DNA of 64,000 nt from Zhengitettix transpicula (lineage: Eukaryota > Arthropoda > Insecta > Orthoptera > Tetrigidae), in the NCBI GenBank assembly GCA_037074705.1, contig CM073591.1, positions 183,483,432 to 183,547,431 on the forward strand. Direction: 5' to 3'. Below the pieces are notes generated by a model. It did no database searches and was not told the DNA's origin. It saw only the letters and a list, made by a program, of their open reading frames with translations. Below are positions 54,286 to 64,000 of this stretch, in pieces (positions within the stretch are counted from its first letter, which is position 1; each line of letters opens with the position of its first letter). Position numbers and translations under genes: made by a program.

Positions 54286-55150
54286 GCTGGGTGCCCGGCG
54301 TTGCCCGAGATGTCATTTATCCATACCGCCAGATTTTTTCGTTATTTTTATGTAACGTAACTCGGCCCCTATCCCTAAATGTGTTATCGGCCAGTTACAT
54401 TTTTCTACTCCCGCCCAACCCATAGCATTTCCCAGTTTGTCATAATGAAACACAGCAACATCCATAACACCAGAATTAACTAAAATCTCGGTCTATTCCC
54501 GTTATTTTCTTTTAACGCTCCGCGAGCTTCCCTCCCGTGCCGATAGGGGTTGAAATTATACACACACACATTGTATACCAAAATATTATGAATTTAAATG
54601 ACATCGAAAAATATTTATTGGACGCAAATGTCGACCGAACTTCATATTTGAAAAATTCCACCCCCGTTCAGTCCAACCCGTGGGGGTTAAACTGAAAATT
54701 GAATGCAATAATTAATCTCAGCTGCATCCAATTGAATGTAAGAAATCCATAACCCTGGAATTGACTCAAATCTCCGTTGTACTCTCGTTATTTTCTTATG
54801 ACGCCCCTCGGATCTCACCCCTAACGGTGCTCCTTTCTCATGCCGTAAGGGGTTGAATTTGACACAGATACCATCGGAAGAAACAATATAAATCTCATTG
54901 ACCCCTAAAAATATTAACCCGACTCAAATCCCAGTTGCTTTAGAATGTTTTAATATTTCCATAGCATTCCTCCCCAACCACTACACCCCTCTCAAGGCGC
55001 AAGACATCAGTCGAAATATTAACACCCTAATTAACCCCGACAATCATTTATTCCACGCAAATATCGACCGTTTAACATGTTCGAAAAATTTTAAGTATGT
55101 TTTTACCCAGTTTTTACAATTTATTCACGCGTTTAAATGTTAAACACAAT
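54286..55150 (+). repeat. Decayed repeat starting 'actagctgggtgcccggcg'
   Basis: ACTAGCTGGGTGCCCGGCGT, then TGCCCGAG, is a phrase widespread at the ends of arthropod LINE and SINE repeats. It is followed by loosely tandem segments containing 'ccgttattttctt..acg(c/t)', 'tatcgaccg' and 'ttgaaaaattcca'. The 81-codon frame at 54898-55143 has no motif and is unlikely to be a gene. Confidence 0.45.
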
Positions 55151-56147
55151 GTACAAAGGTACATTATATTTTCTTACGTAGCCAGCCGAGTGCTTGGGTA
55201 TTTATTTATATTTGCCCGGCAAAGAAATTAATTCTATAGTAATCTCTTGGTTAACACGTGATTTAACTGGCATAAAGACAAAACACATTCTTTCATATTA
55301 ACCCCTTGATGGATAAAACCCAACATATTCCGATAGCAAATAACTGTAAATTTTAATCCGGATAATGAATGACTGTAACTTTCCCTATTATCCTGAATAA
55401 GGGGGTTCATCCATAAAAATATGAAAATTAATGAAAGTGTCTCTATTTACTGTCAAAATAACTTAATAATTTCGACTATGTCACATATCAGAAATTTTCA
55501 CAATTTGATTCTATACGTATATATAAATGGTTTTCCTCTTCAGTAAGCAATATTGACTTGAACTGACTTACTTACTTAACCTCAACAGTTGGTATACTTT
55601 AAATGGGATGAAATTGTCATTAAAATTTATATTACATATATATATATTATTTAACAAACTTAAAAAATTATTAATGTTAATCCGATTAATGTTTGATAAT
55701 TTGATCTACATATCTCAAAAAGGGAACTGAAGCCCTCAAAAATTTGAAATACAATTTCTTCTCAAATAGGCTACACAAATTCTTTATCTAAGGTGACTCT
55801 ATTTTCTATCCAAATGACCTAATTATTTTGACTATGTCACATCTCAGAAAGCTAAATTTTCACAACTTAATTCAATACATATAGATAATTGATGTTTTTT
55901 CTCTTCAGTAAGTAAGCATTTATTAATAATATAAACTAAATATAGATAAGGGAAAGTTCGTCCAGGTCTCTGCAGGGCTCTTGGACAAGTTGATGCCGCT
56001 GGACCGTGTTCAGGAAGAGATTAATATATTTTTTTCCTTTGCCATCCCCACTTTCACGCCCTTCGTCCAACTTTTTTCCCAACTCGTCGGTTTAACGGGG
56101 ATAATTGACTCAGTCTGTGGCAATCCAGTTAATCAAAGTCAAAAATA
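55151..56147. other. Intergenic, non-coding
   Basis: AT-rich; two similar segments (55440-55560 and 55800-55915) share 'ttcgactatgtcacat.tcagaaa', 'aattttcacaa.tt.aatt..ata'. They may be a diverged tandem duplication. Confidence 0.45.
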
Positions 56148-56153
56148 ATATAT

Positions 56154-57194
56154 TGTAATGCCAATTAATTAGGACACTAATTGTATGAACATAAAAATTT
56201 AAATTGTTGAGAAATCCATTATAGCGACAGGAGCTTCTGAAACAACAATAAAAAAGCCCAGCTCTTTTGCTTTGTCGGAAGGTCAAAATAACGTATGCGC
56301 GCTCAAAAGGCAAGACGAGAGTTCAGTTCGCGGAAAGACATCGTCGAGGTATAACTGGTAATTGGTGATGAGAATTCAACAGAGTTTGGTGATCAGAATT
56401 TAACAGAGTTGGTTGGTGCCTGGACATTTCTGTCGACAAAGTAAAACATTCACGAAAGCATAACGTCGAACTTGCTAAGTAAAAGAAGTTTTGTGTCCAT
56501 AGCCGGTTAGAAATAGTAAAAATTTCAGTTTAAGTCCAAATCAATAAAGACTGGCAAATCTGCAAACCACAGAAATCATCTAAGGCAAACGGAATTCACC
56601 AAAAGCAAGCAGTTGACAAATAGATAACAAAAGGGAGAATCATCCGAGTTCCTGACATCCTAAAAATTTTGATTTAGAATCTGTGTAAAATCTGTGAATT
56701 TTAGAAGTAGTGTAAAATATCGCAATAGTGTATTTCGAAAACAAAAGATATTCTGGAATGCTGGGACAAATGTGAGTAACAAATTACAAAATAATTAATA
56801 ATGTAAACGTAATTAAAAGATAGACGTCAGATTTCGTTCTCCTTTTTAAATTGTTAATCAGAGTCAATCTTTTTACTTTTAAATTTCGTTCTATTTTAAT
56901 TGTCAAGTTAATTTCTTTTCTTTTAGATGACGTATTGTGATTTGTTTGTTAACAAGATTTTAAATATAATAAATGTGCCCATTATCAAACCCAGAGAAGA
57001 CCCTAAGATCAAATATTTTAAATTTGTAAATTGTTTTTTTATTTATTGCCACAATAAAATATTGATAATAAATTTTATAATTTCTTTTATTTAAGTAACG
57101 CCTTTCAGTTAATTATTATGTACATAGCTTCAACGAGAGGCAAATTCATTAAAATAAAACTAAATAAATAAAGGCTTTTATTTTAATTATTACA
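56154..57194 (+). mobile_element. Solo LTR 1 (TGTAATGCC...AATTATTACA)
   Basis: 1,041 bp with TGTAAT/ATTACA ends, flanked by ATATAT on the left (56148-56153) and (AT)n on the right. It shares its start with LTR 5 (62312-63253, reversed) and an internal block GTAAACGT.ATTAAAAGATA..., then CAGATTTCGTTCT, with the other copies. 'atcaaacccagagaagaccc' recurs in all. There is no internal region, so it is a solo LTR. Confidence 0.7.
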
Positions 57195-57202
57195 ATATAT
57201 AT
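57195..57202. repeat. (AT)4 between LTR 1 and LTR element 2
   Basis: Eight bases of AT separate two complete terminal sequences, ATTACA and TGTAAT. They are probably shared target duplications. Confidence 0.7.
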
Positions 57203-57639
57203 TGTAATAACCAGCTCAGAAGGACAGGAATTCTGTTCTTATTTTTGTCAGATTTGTTTACGAACTCAGACTGGGGATCCTTGAGTGGTGTGTACATATA
57301 AAAAAATAATGATAAAATGATGGATAAGTGGCTTTTAGAGAAAGGCATCATAACAGATGGACGACGCAAGTATATTAAAAGGGAACGTTTAATTTAATTG
57401 ATTGAGTGGCTCTCGGAGCGGGAGAACGGCAACAGATGGTGTTTGTTTGGCGAAAGTGGAAATGCAAAAAACTGTGAAAACAAGGGAAGATTCTGGAGCC
57501 GGGATATAAATAAGAGGGCAGTTGGAACAGTTAGGGTCGAATCATCAATATGATAGGAACAAAACAGTTCTTTTGAAAGATACCGCATGCCCAGAGAGCT
57601 CTGGCGGAGGTTTCCTTTGGGGGATTCCAAATGCCCGAC

Positions 57640-58061
57640 CTACCTTTAATGTTCTCAATAGTTTTATCATTGCCCTCCTTATTCTCTTGTCTCCATTCTC
57701 TTAATTCTGCTGCTAACTTCTCATAATTCATCCTACATTCCACTTTAGATTCATTTATTTCGGCCTTTAATTCTACTATGTTTGCATCACACCTATTTCT
57801 CAAATCTGCTACATCTTTCTTTATTTCTTCCCTCGTTTCTTTCAAATTCTGTTCATTTTTATCCCTCAAATCTGCAATGTTTTTATTGATATCTGTCCTC
57901 ATTTCCTTCAGATTTTGTTCCCCTTTTGCACTCAAATCTGCTACATCTTTCTTTATCCCTTCCCTCATTTCTGATAAACTTATCTTTAAGTTTTCTAATA
58001 TCATCATACTTCCACTATCTCCTCCCACCTGTCTCTGGGAATTATTACCTCTAGAACCCAT
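57640..58061 (-). CDS. Gag-like coiled-coil protein fragment
   Basis: The frame from ATG 58061 encodes about 140 recognisable residues. After an N-terminal Ser/Gly/Gln stretch come four tandem 22-residue units of the form (N/S)L.E.R..I.K..ADL....EQ, a clear coiled coil. KLAAELREWRQENKEGNDKT follows. This is typical of N-terminal Gag regions of insect Gypsy elements. The frame runs on to 57531, but that end looks unrelated. No zinc knuckle, major homology region or pol follows. Confidence 0.6.
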
Positions 58062-58296
58062 TTTCTCTACATTAAATTTAACTTAAAAAAAAAAAAACTT
58101 AAGCTATTATCTTTAACTTTAAATGCACATTTAATCATTTTTCTTTCTTTTCAATAACCCTTTTAACTTTCACACGCGTACAATTCATTTCCAAAAATTT
58201 CATGCACATCCTATCCAAAATACTTTCTTGCACCAATACCGCGGTTAGTCAGATTTCGTTCTTTAATTATGACTTGCCCTATTTATCAAAAATCGT

Positions 58297-58314
58297 GCCC
58301 CACGTTGAGCGCCA
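58297..58314 (-). other. Primer-binding site, tRNA-Lys type
   Basis: TGGCGCTCAACGTGGGGC lies three bases inside the LTR end. It complements the 3' end of an animal tRNA-Lys (…CCCCACGTTGGGCGCCA) with one mismatch. Confidence 0.75.
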
Positions 58315-58317
58315 TTT

Positions 58318-59503
58318 TGTAATAATTATAGACATATTGTAACAATTTATATACATAGCTTGCATCTTTTGACAATAATTCAAGATATGAATTATGTGGC
58401 GTTTTTAAATGAAAAGAATTATTACGTGAAAACTATTAAACAAGATTTATTAACAATTTTAAAACAAGTATTCAAATTACAAAATATTTGGGATCTCAGG
58501 GTCTTGAACTGGGTTTGATAATGGCAGAATTTATATAATCGAAATCACAAAATTTACATTTACTTTATATGGGAATCAATGCGTCTGATCATAGACGAAA
58601 TTTGTTGCTGAAGGAATAATGCTAAAAGATTGAGTTTCAACAATTTCATTTTATCAATAAATTAAAGAATGATCTGAATAATTAAAGATCTCATTTTATC
58701 GATAATTAAAGAACGATCTGACGTTTATCTTTTAAACGTGGTTTACAATGATTTTAAAGTTTTCTTTCTACTTACGGCAGCCCAGGTCTCATTTTAACTT
58801 TTCGTGCACAATTTTGGGGATATCACTGATTCTAAGTACTCACAGACTCTAAATGTTCACAGACTCTAATTAGCGTAGTTTGTTAGTTGGTTTAAAATAA
58901 CTTTGTTGATTCTCGATGATTTACTGCTACCTGGATTTGTAGGTCTCGTGGATTTTTGTTGAAAATGCACCTCATTGGTTTTGTCTGTTGACTGAAGACT
59001 AGTTCAGTTTCTGCATTTTCGATATAACAGCGTACTGGTTACTGGAACACTTTCTCGTTCTTTAAATTAGACCTTTCAGTCTTCACTGCTGACTGACAAA
59101 GATTGTTCAAGTTTTCGTGAATTAGAATTTCATGGTCTTTACATCTCGCCGTTTACTGCCCAACTGTTCGTTCTTTTACTGTGTTCTACTTGCTGTCTGC
59201 TGCCCAACTATTCGTTCGTCTCGTAAGTTTTGAGCGCGTAAAACCTTCTCGACCGATTAACAATACTTTCTTTGCATTGCCGGTTTGTTGCGGCGTCCGC
59301 TATATCCACCAATAATGAGTCCTCTACAATTCAACTTTTCAATTAGAACAATGCCTTAATTACCAATTACTACATGTACACTACTATATGTACACGAGTT
59401 AGGCTAGATTTAGTCGCCCAACTCGTGGGACAAAACCGAGCCAAGAGAAATCTTCTATAAATACTTTATGGGTCCCAGATCACTATCACTAGTCGAATCT
59501 TCT

Positions 59504-59506
<3 letters not shown>
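58318..59506 (-). repeat. LTR 2 (5' LTR of the truncated element)
   Basis: 1,189 bp, minus orientation. It contains the reverse complements of the family blocks GTAAAC...TTTAAAAGATAAACGTCAGATCG and 'aaacccagttcaagaccctgag'. Confidence 0.7.

Positions 59507-59546
<40 letters not shown>
59507..59546. repeat. (AT)20 between LTR elements
   Basis: 40-base AT run separating LTR 2 (minus) and LTR 3 (plus). Confidence 0.95.
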
Positions 59547-59549
<3 letters not shown>

Positions 59550-60677
59550 GGTAATTAAAAGGAAACCATTAATTAATAAAGAAAAATTTGGACTCGCATT
59601 GTTAGCGGCAGAAAACACACAAGTTGACACACAATGCCAATAATGCCACATGTTTGGGGTATTGTAGGTTGGCGCGCGAGACGGAGCGTGTGCGCCAGTC
59701 GTCGTGGAAATTTAGCTGTGAACAGACCAGAAGTAAAATATCCAGAAAGTATCTGGATACTTGTAGTACTAAAACAATTAGAACAGTTCACTTTTACAAG
59801 TTGCAGCCTGCGACGTAAATACAGAAATATTCAACGATAAACATTTAGAGCAGAGAGTATAAACTATTATATTCGTGTTTTAGACCATTGTCTTGGATTT
59901 TGGGAGGCACGTAACTGCATCCTGCAGTTGATAAACCACGGAACGAGCGTATTTCCTAGACAAACAGCGAGCAACTTTGTGAAACCAACCGTGTTTATTA
60001 GAATCAATGATAAAAATGGCCTGTATCTAAAGTGTGTGTGTTTGTGTACGAACGAGCCAAATTGGCTTGAGTACCAGAGATCGTAAGTTAAAATTTCACT
60101 GAATTCATATTTGTAAACCCATAAGTAAAGGTAATTATCATCACATTTCAGATTTCTAGTTTCGGTCAGGATTTAAAGTTATATTTTATGTTTTGTTTTG
60201 TATTGTAAATAATCTATTGATGAAGTAAGTCCATGATAATTTGATAAAATTAAATTGTTAACAAGTATTTTTTATTAAAGGCCCAGTAAACGACCCTGAG
60301 AAAGAGTAAAATTTTATTGTCAAATATTAATAAATAATGTAAATTGAAGTTAATTTCTTAATGACTGTTGTAAATTCATTTGATAACTTATGTAAATTTA
60401 ATTGTCTGTGCGTTAAAAAATTAATTTGTTTTTTAAAAAATCTTAATTATTATTAAATCATCCCAACAATTTAATATTTAAATTGCTAAAAATTGACGCA
60501 TTAACGTGGCGATTTAACTTTCACTAATTAGTAGTTACTACAAATTAGCTTCATCAACGTGTAGCCATTTTAACTTTGTTTTATTTAATTGTCTTTAATT
60601 TGTAATCACCACAAATTGGAACATCAAAGTGAGGTTAACTGTCATATTAAATTAAATTTTCATTAGTGATCACCACA
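59547..60677 (+). mobile_element. Solo LTR 3 (TGTGGTAATT...GATCACCACA)
   Basis: 1,131 bp with TGTGGT/ACCACA ends and (AT)n on both sides. It shares 'aaggcccagtaaacgaccctgag' with the block seen in the other LTRs, but its 5' half differs, so it is a related subfamily. The short frames inside (59573-59840) are not genes. Confidence 0.6.
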
Positions 60678-60691
60678 ATATATATATATAT
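60678..60691. repeat. (AT)7 between LTR 3 and LTR 4
   Basis: 14 bases of AT between ACCACA and TGTAATG. Confidence 0.85.
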
Positions 60692-62216
60692 TGTAATGCA
60701 TATAATGTAATGCATTGGATTGGAGACGGCGCACGTGTCGTGGAGAGAGTGCGTGGGAGGGGTAGCCGCGGGTCCTGTCACGAGGTGACAAGACGGAGCG
60801 GTAAGACATTTGTTTGCGATGAGTGCTGGTGAGCGGCAGAGAGGAAGCCGTAATTTATAGACAGAGTGTGACGATGCGACAATTAGGTCTAAGGAGGGTG
60901 GAAGGACTCCAGTAGCCTATTGATTTAGGAAACGGCGAGAAGAATTCGTAGGGCAGAACGTGGGCGAGCAGATGTTCCCAAAGGGGCTATGTTAGAGCAA
61001 GCTTTTGTCCCTGACGAATGACCTGACAAGTACTTGGGACTTGCAAGAAAAGATTTTGTGCGAGTCGGACAAAAGAGAGCAGCCGACAAGTCATGAGTGA
61101 TTGCGGGGACGAGGTACAGCAGCTGCGAGCGTGTCGAATAGCGCAATTACTTGGGATGATGAGGGTCCAGGCACTTGTTGACCTAGGATTTGGAGAAATT
61201 AGTATCGCGCACTTGTGAGCGGAGAGGTCCAAAGACAAATTGGACCTGTCACGATTGTCGGGGTTCGGAAGGCGGAAGGACCCCAGTGGCCGGAACGAAA
61301 ATTAGAGTAATGGGATTCTGTCACCGCGCCGTTGCAACGAAACTTAGCAACAAGAGAAAAACAAGGGGGCTAGTAGGTATATATATGGGAAATCACCTAT
61401 TGTACGGACAGTTGGAGTTAACGCATCGAAGTGACAGTTGGCAGTTAGCACGGGAGAAAGACGGAGGACGCAGCGGACAGTTGGAGTTAGCGTGGGAGAG
61501 GAGACAGTTGGCAATTAGCACGGGAGAGAGACGGAGGACGCAGCGAAGAGTTGGACAGTTAGACAGTTAGATAGAGACAATTAGCGTGGGAGAGGAGATA
61601 GAGACAGTCAGCAAAACTAAAACAGCTATGAACATTTTTAACATACAGAAGCTCTATCTGTATAAGTACGAGAATTTGACCTGTCTTCGATGGTAGGCGA
61701 CCTGCATGCAGCAAACGACGTCAAGGAGTGGCACAACGAACACCTGGAATATTTCACTGTATATGGAGAACCAGATATCGGCGAACCAGTGATATTGTGT
61801 TAGAGTCAGTGAGTGAATGTCAGGGCTATAAAGTGTGTGTCTAAAGAACGAGTCGAAGTAGAGCTGAGAAACCGTAAGTTGGAATGTACAATATTAACTA
61901 ATGTAAACGTTATTAAAGGATACCAGTCAGATCTCGTTCTCTTCTTTTGATAATAAAGTTAGAAGCAAGCTATAGGTTAAGTTTATAAATAAATTTAGTA
62001 GGTACTTTTGTATAATTTAAAAACATAAATGTTGGGTCTTTTTAATAGTTTGATTCTGTCCGTTGTCAAACCCAGTAGAGACCCAGGAGAGCAAGAGTTT
62101 CTTATTATTATGTTAAAATAGTAAAATCAATTGTAAATCCTTTTCATGTTAATAAATTTATTTGTTGTTTATAAAAATTATCCTTTTTATTTATATGCCT
62201 TTATGTGGTTATTACA
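60692..62216 (+). mobile_element. LTR 4 (1.5 kb) with a PBS-like sequence
   Basis: The longest family member, TGTAATGC to GGTTATTACA. It contains the family block GTAAACGTTATTAAAGGATA, then CAGTCAGATCTCGTTCT (about 61900) and 'tgtcaaacccagtagagaccc' (about 62050). Its extra length is a GC-rich 5' part with 69-bp tandem repeats (61406-61560). TTTTGGCTACCACAACGGTGG follows the end (62217-62237), in the place of a primer-binding site but not matching tRNA-Lys well. The 126-codon frame at 61190-61570 is LTR sequence, not a gene. Confidence 0.65.
61406..61560 (+). repeat. Tandem repeat within LTR 4
   Basis: Two 69-bp units start GGACAGTTGGAGTTA. Each ends ACGGAGGACGCAGC, with internal GACAGTTGGCA.TTAGCACG. 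Further partial units follow to about 61610. Confidence 0.8.
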
Positions 62217-62237
62217 TTTTGGCTACCACAACGGTGG

Positions 62238-62269
62238 ACAAAGATAGAAGGAGTCTATTATTTGTTTAT

Positions 62270-62272
<3 letters not shown>
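62238..62272 (+). mobile_element. LTR-end remnant after LTR 4
   Basis: AGTCTATTATTTGTTTATTAC (22 bases ending 62272) is an inverted match to the end of LTR 5 (GTAATAAACAAATAGTAGGCT from 62313) across the (TA)n tract. It looks like the terminal scrap of a further LTR in plus orientation. Confidence 0.5.

Positions 62273-62311
<39 letters not shown>
62273..62311. repeat. (TA)n between LTR remnants
   Basis: 39-base TA run. Confidence 0.95.
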
Positions 62312-62314
<3 letters not shown>

Positions 62315-63253
62315 AATAAACAAATAGTAGGCTTTAATTAAATTAAAGGTAATGATTAATCAAATTAATAATATTTAAAGTTTTAATTTTATTATTTATT
62401 AAAATGCACATTTTTAGCCTATCTTTGTACGCCGGTCTGTGATCAAAATTTACAAAACTTTACTTTAATTATTTACAATTTATTTTGTTCTAGTGAATAC
62501 ACACCAATATTTACAATCCAATATGTTGAAAATCTCTTAATCTTATGGTCATCACTGGGTTTGATAATTATGACACGATAAATGTATAATTTGACTATTA
62601 ACAATTCAAAATATAAAACAAATTAACCTAAAAACAATATGAAATATAAGTGGAATGAAAGCTGAACTAAATTAACGCTGAACGAAATCTGATTAACCTT
62701 TTAATTAGTGTTTACAAATTTATCCAAATTATGTTACTTACGAACCGTCGGTCTGGTACCAGAACAATCAATTTTACCTCGTTCGAATACTTTTACACCC
62801 TTTAATTATCTAATATCAGGCCTTGGTTTTCACTGATTCTACACTTCACTCTAAAATTTGGCAACATTGGCTGTATTCCGTTGACTGCTCCGCTCCACAA
62901 TAATTTTACCAATTTTCTCCTGGAAAAATTTATCCACGAAGATTTTGGAAAGTTCTATTCAGACAAAAACTGATCTTACTTTCCAATATGTACGCTGCAA
63001 TACTTCCGTGAATGTTTTACTTTGTATTAATTCACAACTTTAACGACGTCTAGTCTCTGCTCAAGTTTTATTATGTGTTCTGCTCCTAGCAATATTTTTC
63101 CGCCAATTAACTATCATAGTGTCTCTCGCGCATATCCAACTCGGCTTTTCATCAAAGCAACAGAGCTCAGCGCTATTGTCGCTTTTGGTCGCTCAAATAC
63201 CGCTAACAATTTAAAATTATTTAAAATCAATTAATTAATTAATTGGCATTACA
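62312..63253 (-). mobile_element. Solo LTR 5, minus orientation
   Basis: 942 bp. On the minus strand it begins TGTAATGCCAATTAATTAAT, as LTR 1 does, and ends TTTGTTTATTACA. It contains the reverse complement of the CAGATTTCGTTC and ATCAAACCCAGTGATGACC blocks. (AT)n lies on both sides. Confidence 0.7.
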
Positions 63254-64000
63254 ATATATATATATATATCCCCTCCCTCACTCCAAGATGATACATATAT
63301 ATAAGGAGATGTGAGTCATAATAAAGGGAGTTTTTCGGATCCGGTAACTAAACGAAACGAGTTTGCTTATCTCGGTGTGGACTACGGCGGCAAATGCAGA
63401 TTCCACGTTCTATACTGGAAGAATTCGAAATTGTGCTATGAAAACATGTGCTCAGGCGTCTCAACCTATTCTAAAGATTTAGCGAGTTGGGGAACGTTCC
63501 CGGATCCAAGGACTAACAATTAGAAAATTCCTTTCCTTTGTATAACTTTTGGAAAGAGGGCGTGCCGTCTCGTTGGACCGGTTTCCCGAAGACCAATGTC
63601 ACATTTTACGGCAGTTAAAGTCATCCTTTTTGCATACCTTTTGAACCGCCATCTCCTCCAAGTTGAAATGTATATCTAAAAATATTTATTTACGTCCTTG
63701 GTCTCAAACTAAAGATAGCTTTTAACGTAAAATAAAAATGGGAGGTCGTAGCAGTAATATAAATAATTGTTTATTGTAACAGAACTACGCAAATATTTCT
63801 CCACCCTCTTTTTCATTAGTAACACTTTATAAGATTGTGAACAATACAAAATAAGCTATTAAATTTTAAAAAAATTATATATATAAATATATATTTGATT
63901 ACTCATTTTAACAGATTTTTTATAATTAAAAAACGTTAATCGTCAATTTTTTAACAACGGTATATTTTGGCACTTGGACCTGTGTTCCGACTAAAATATT
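63254..64000. other. Non-coding right edge
   Basis: After the last (AT)n the sequence is unassigned. A 70-codon plus frame (63311-63523) reads in part AYLGVDYGGKCRFHVLYWK. It is somewhat GC-richer than its flanks, but I do not recognise it. Confidence 0.4.

Larger units (their letters stand above)
57203..59506 (-). mobile_element. Truncated LTR retrotransposon (LTR 2, PBS, gag)
   Basis: On the minus strand a 5' LTR (59506-58318, TGTAGAAG...TTATTACA) is followed by three bases and a tRNA-Lys-like primer-binding site. A gag-like ORF from 58061 comes next, then about 400 unassigned bases ending in TGGTTATTACA at 57203. The whole unit is bounded by (AT)n on both sides. Protease, RT and integrase are absent, so it is an internally deleted copy. 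LTRs with ATAT targets and tRNA-Lys priming suggest Ty3/Gypsy. Confidence 0.7.

Noticed and set aside
54898..55143. 81-codon plus frame as a gene
   Set aside because: It lies in decayed repeat sequence, has low complexity and no motif.
61190..61570. 126-codon plus-strand frame as a gene
   Set aside because: It is entirely within LTR 4 and its second half is the translated 69-bp tandem repeat.

Overview
This window is AT-rich, intron- and repeat-dense eukaryotic DNA. Jockey, RTE and CR1-like non-LTR elements, Ty3/Gypsy remnants, Penelope-like fragments and a PIF/Harbinger derivative together suggest an arthropod, most likely an insect with a large genome. The species cannot be named from sequence alone. 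No prokaryotic features, CRISPR arrays or convincing tRNA/rRNA genes were seen.

The one clear cellular gene is a plus-strand BRIP1/FANCJ orthologue, the iron-sulfur DEAH-box DNA helicase of interstrand-crosslink repair. Fourteen exons (30340-51681) join in consistent phase and give about 695 residues. They run from just before helicase motif Ia, through the Fe-S cysteines and the DEAH box, to motif VI and a stop. The 5' exons carrying the Q motif and Walker A were not found. The long C-terminal tail of vertebrate FANCJ is absent.

Layout: 1-30 kb is gene-poor. It holds a CR1-like LINE split by a PIF/Harbinger-derived element (6.9-8.9 kb), RTE and Jockey fragments, palindromic repeats with hammerhead-ribozyme-like cores, and five GC-rich islands. 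One island has tandem RFX X-box motifs (14.64 kb), one has three inverted CCAAT boxes (20.6 kb), and one has two equally spaced CCAAT/YY1-like pairs (25.7 and 26.1 kb). From 30.3 to 52.3 kb is the helicase gene. Its 8-kb penultimate coding intron holds a dead Gypsy element that was itself interrupted by a 5'-truncated Jockey element with a clear 10-bp target-site duplication. From 52.3 to 56.1 kb are a Penelope-like GIY-YIG remnant and degenerate repeats. From 56.1 to 63.3 kb is a chain of five related LTRs or LTR elements, separated almost only by (AT)n tracts. One keeps a tRNA-Lys-type primer-binding site and a gag-like coiled-coil ORF.

Most short open frames outside these features look like chance ORFs. 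The most interesting structures are the hammerhead-like palindromes, the (AT)n-separated LTR chain, the Harbinger insertion whose removal restores the host LINE reading frame, and the paired X-box island.
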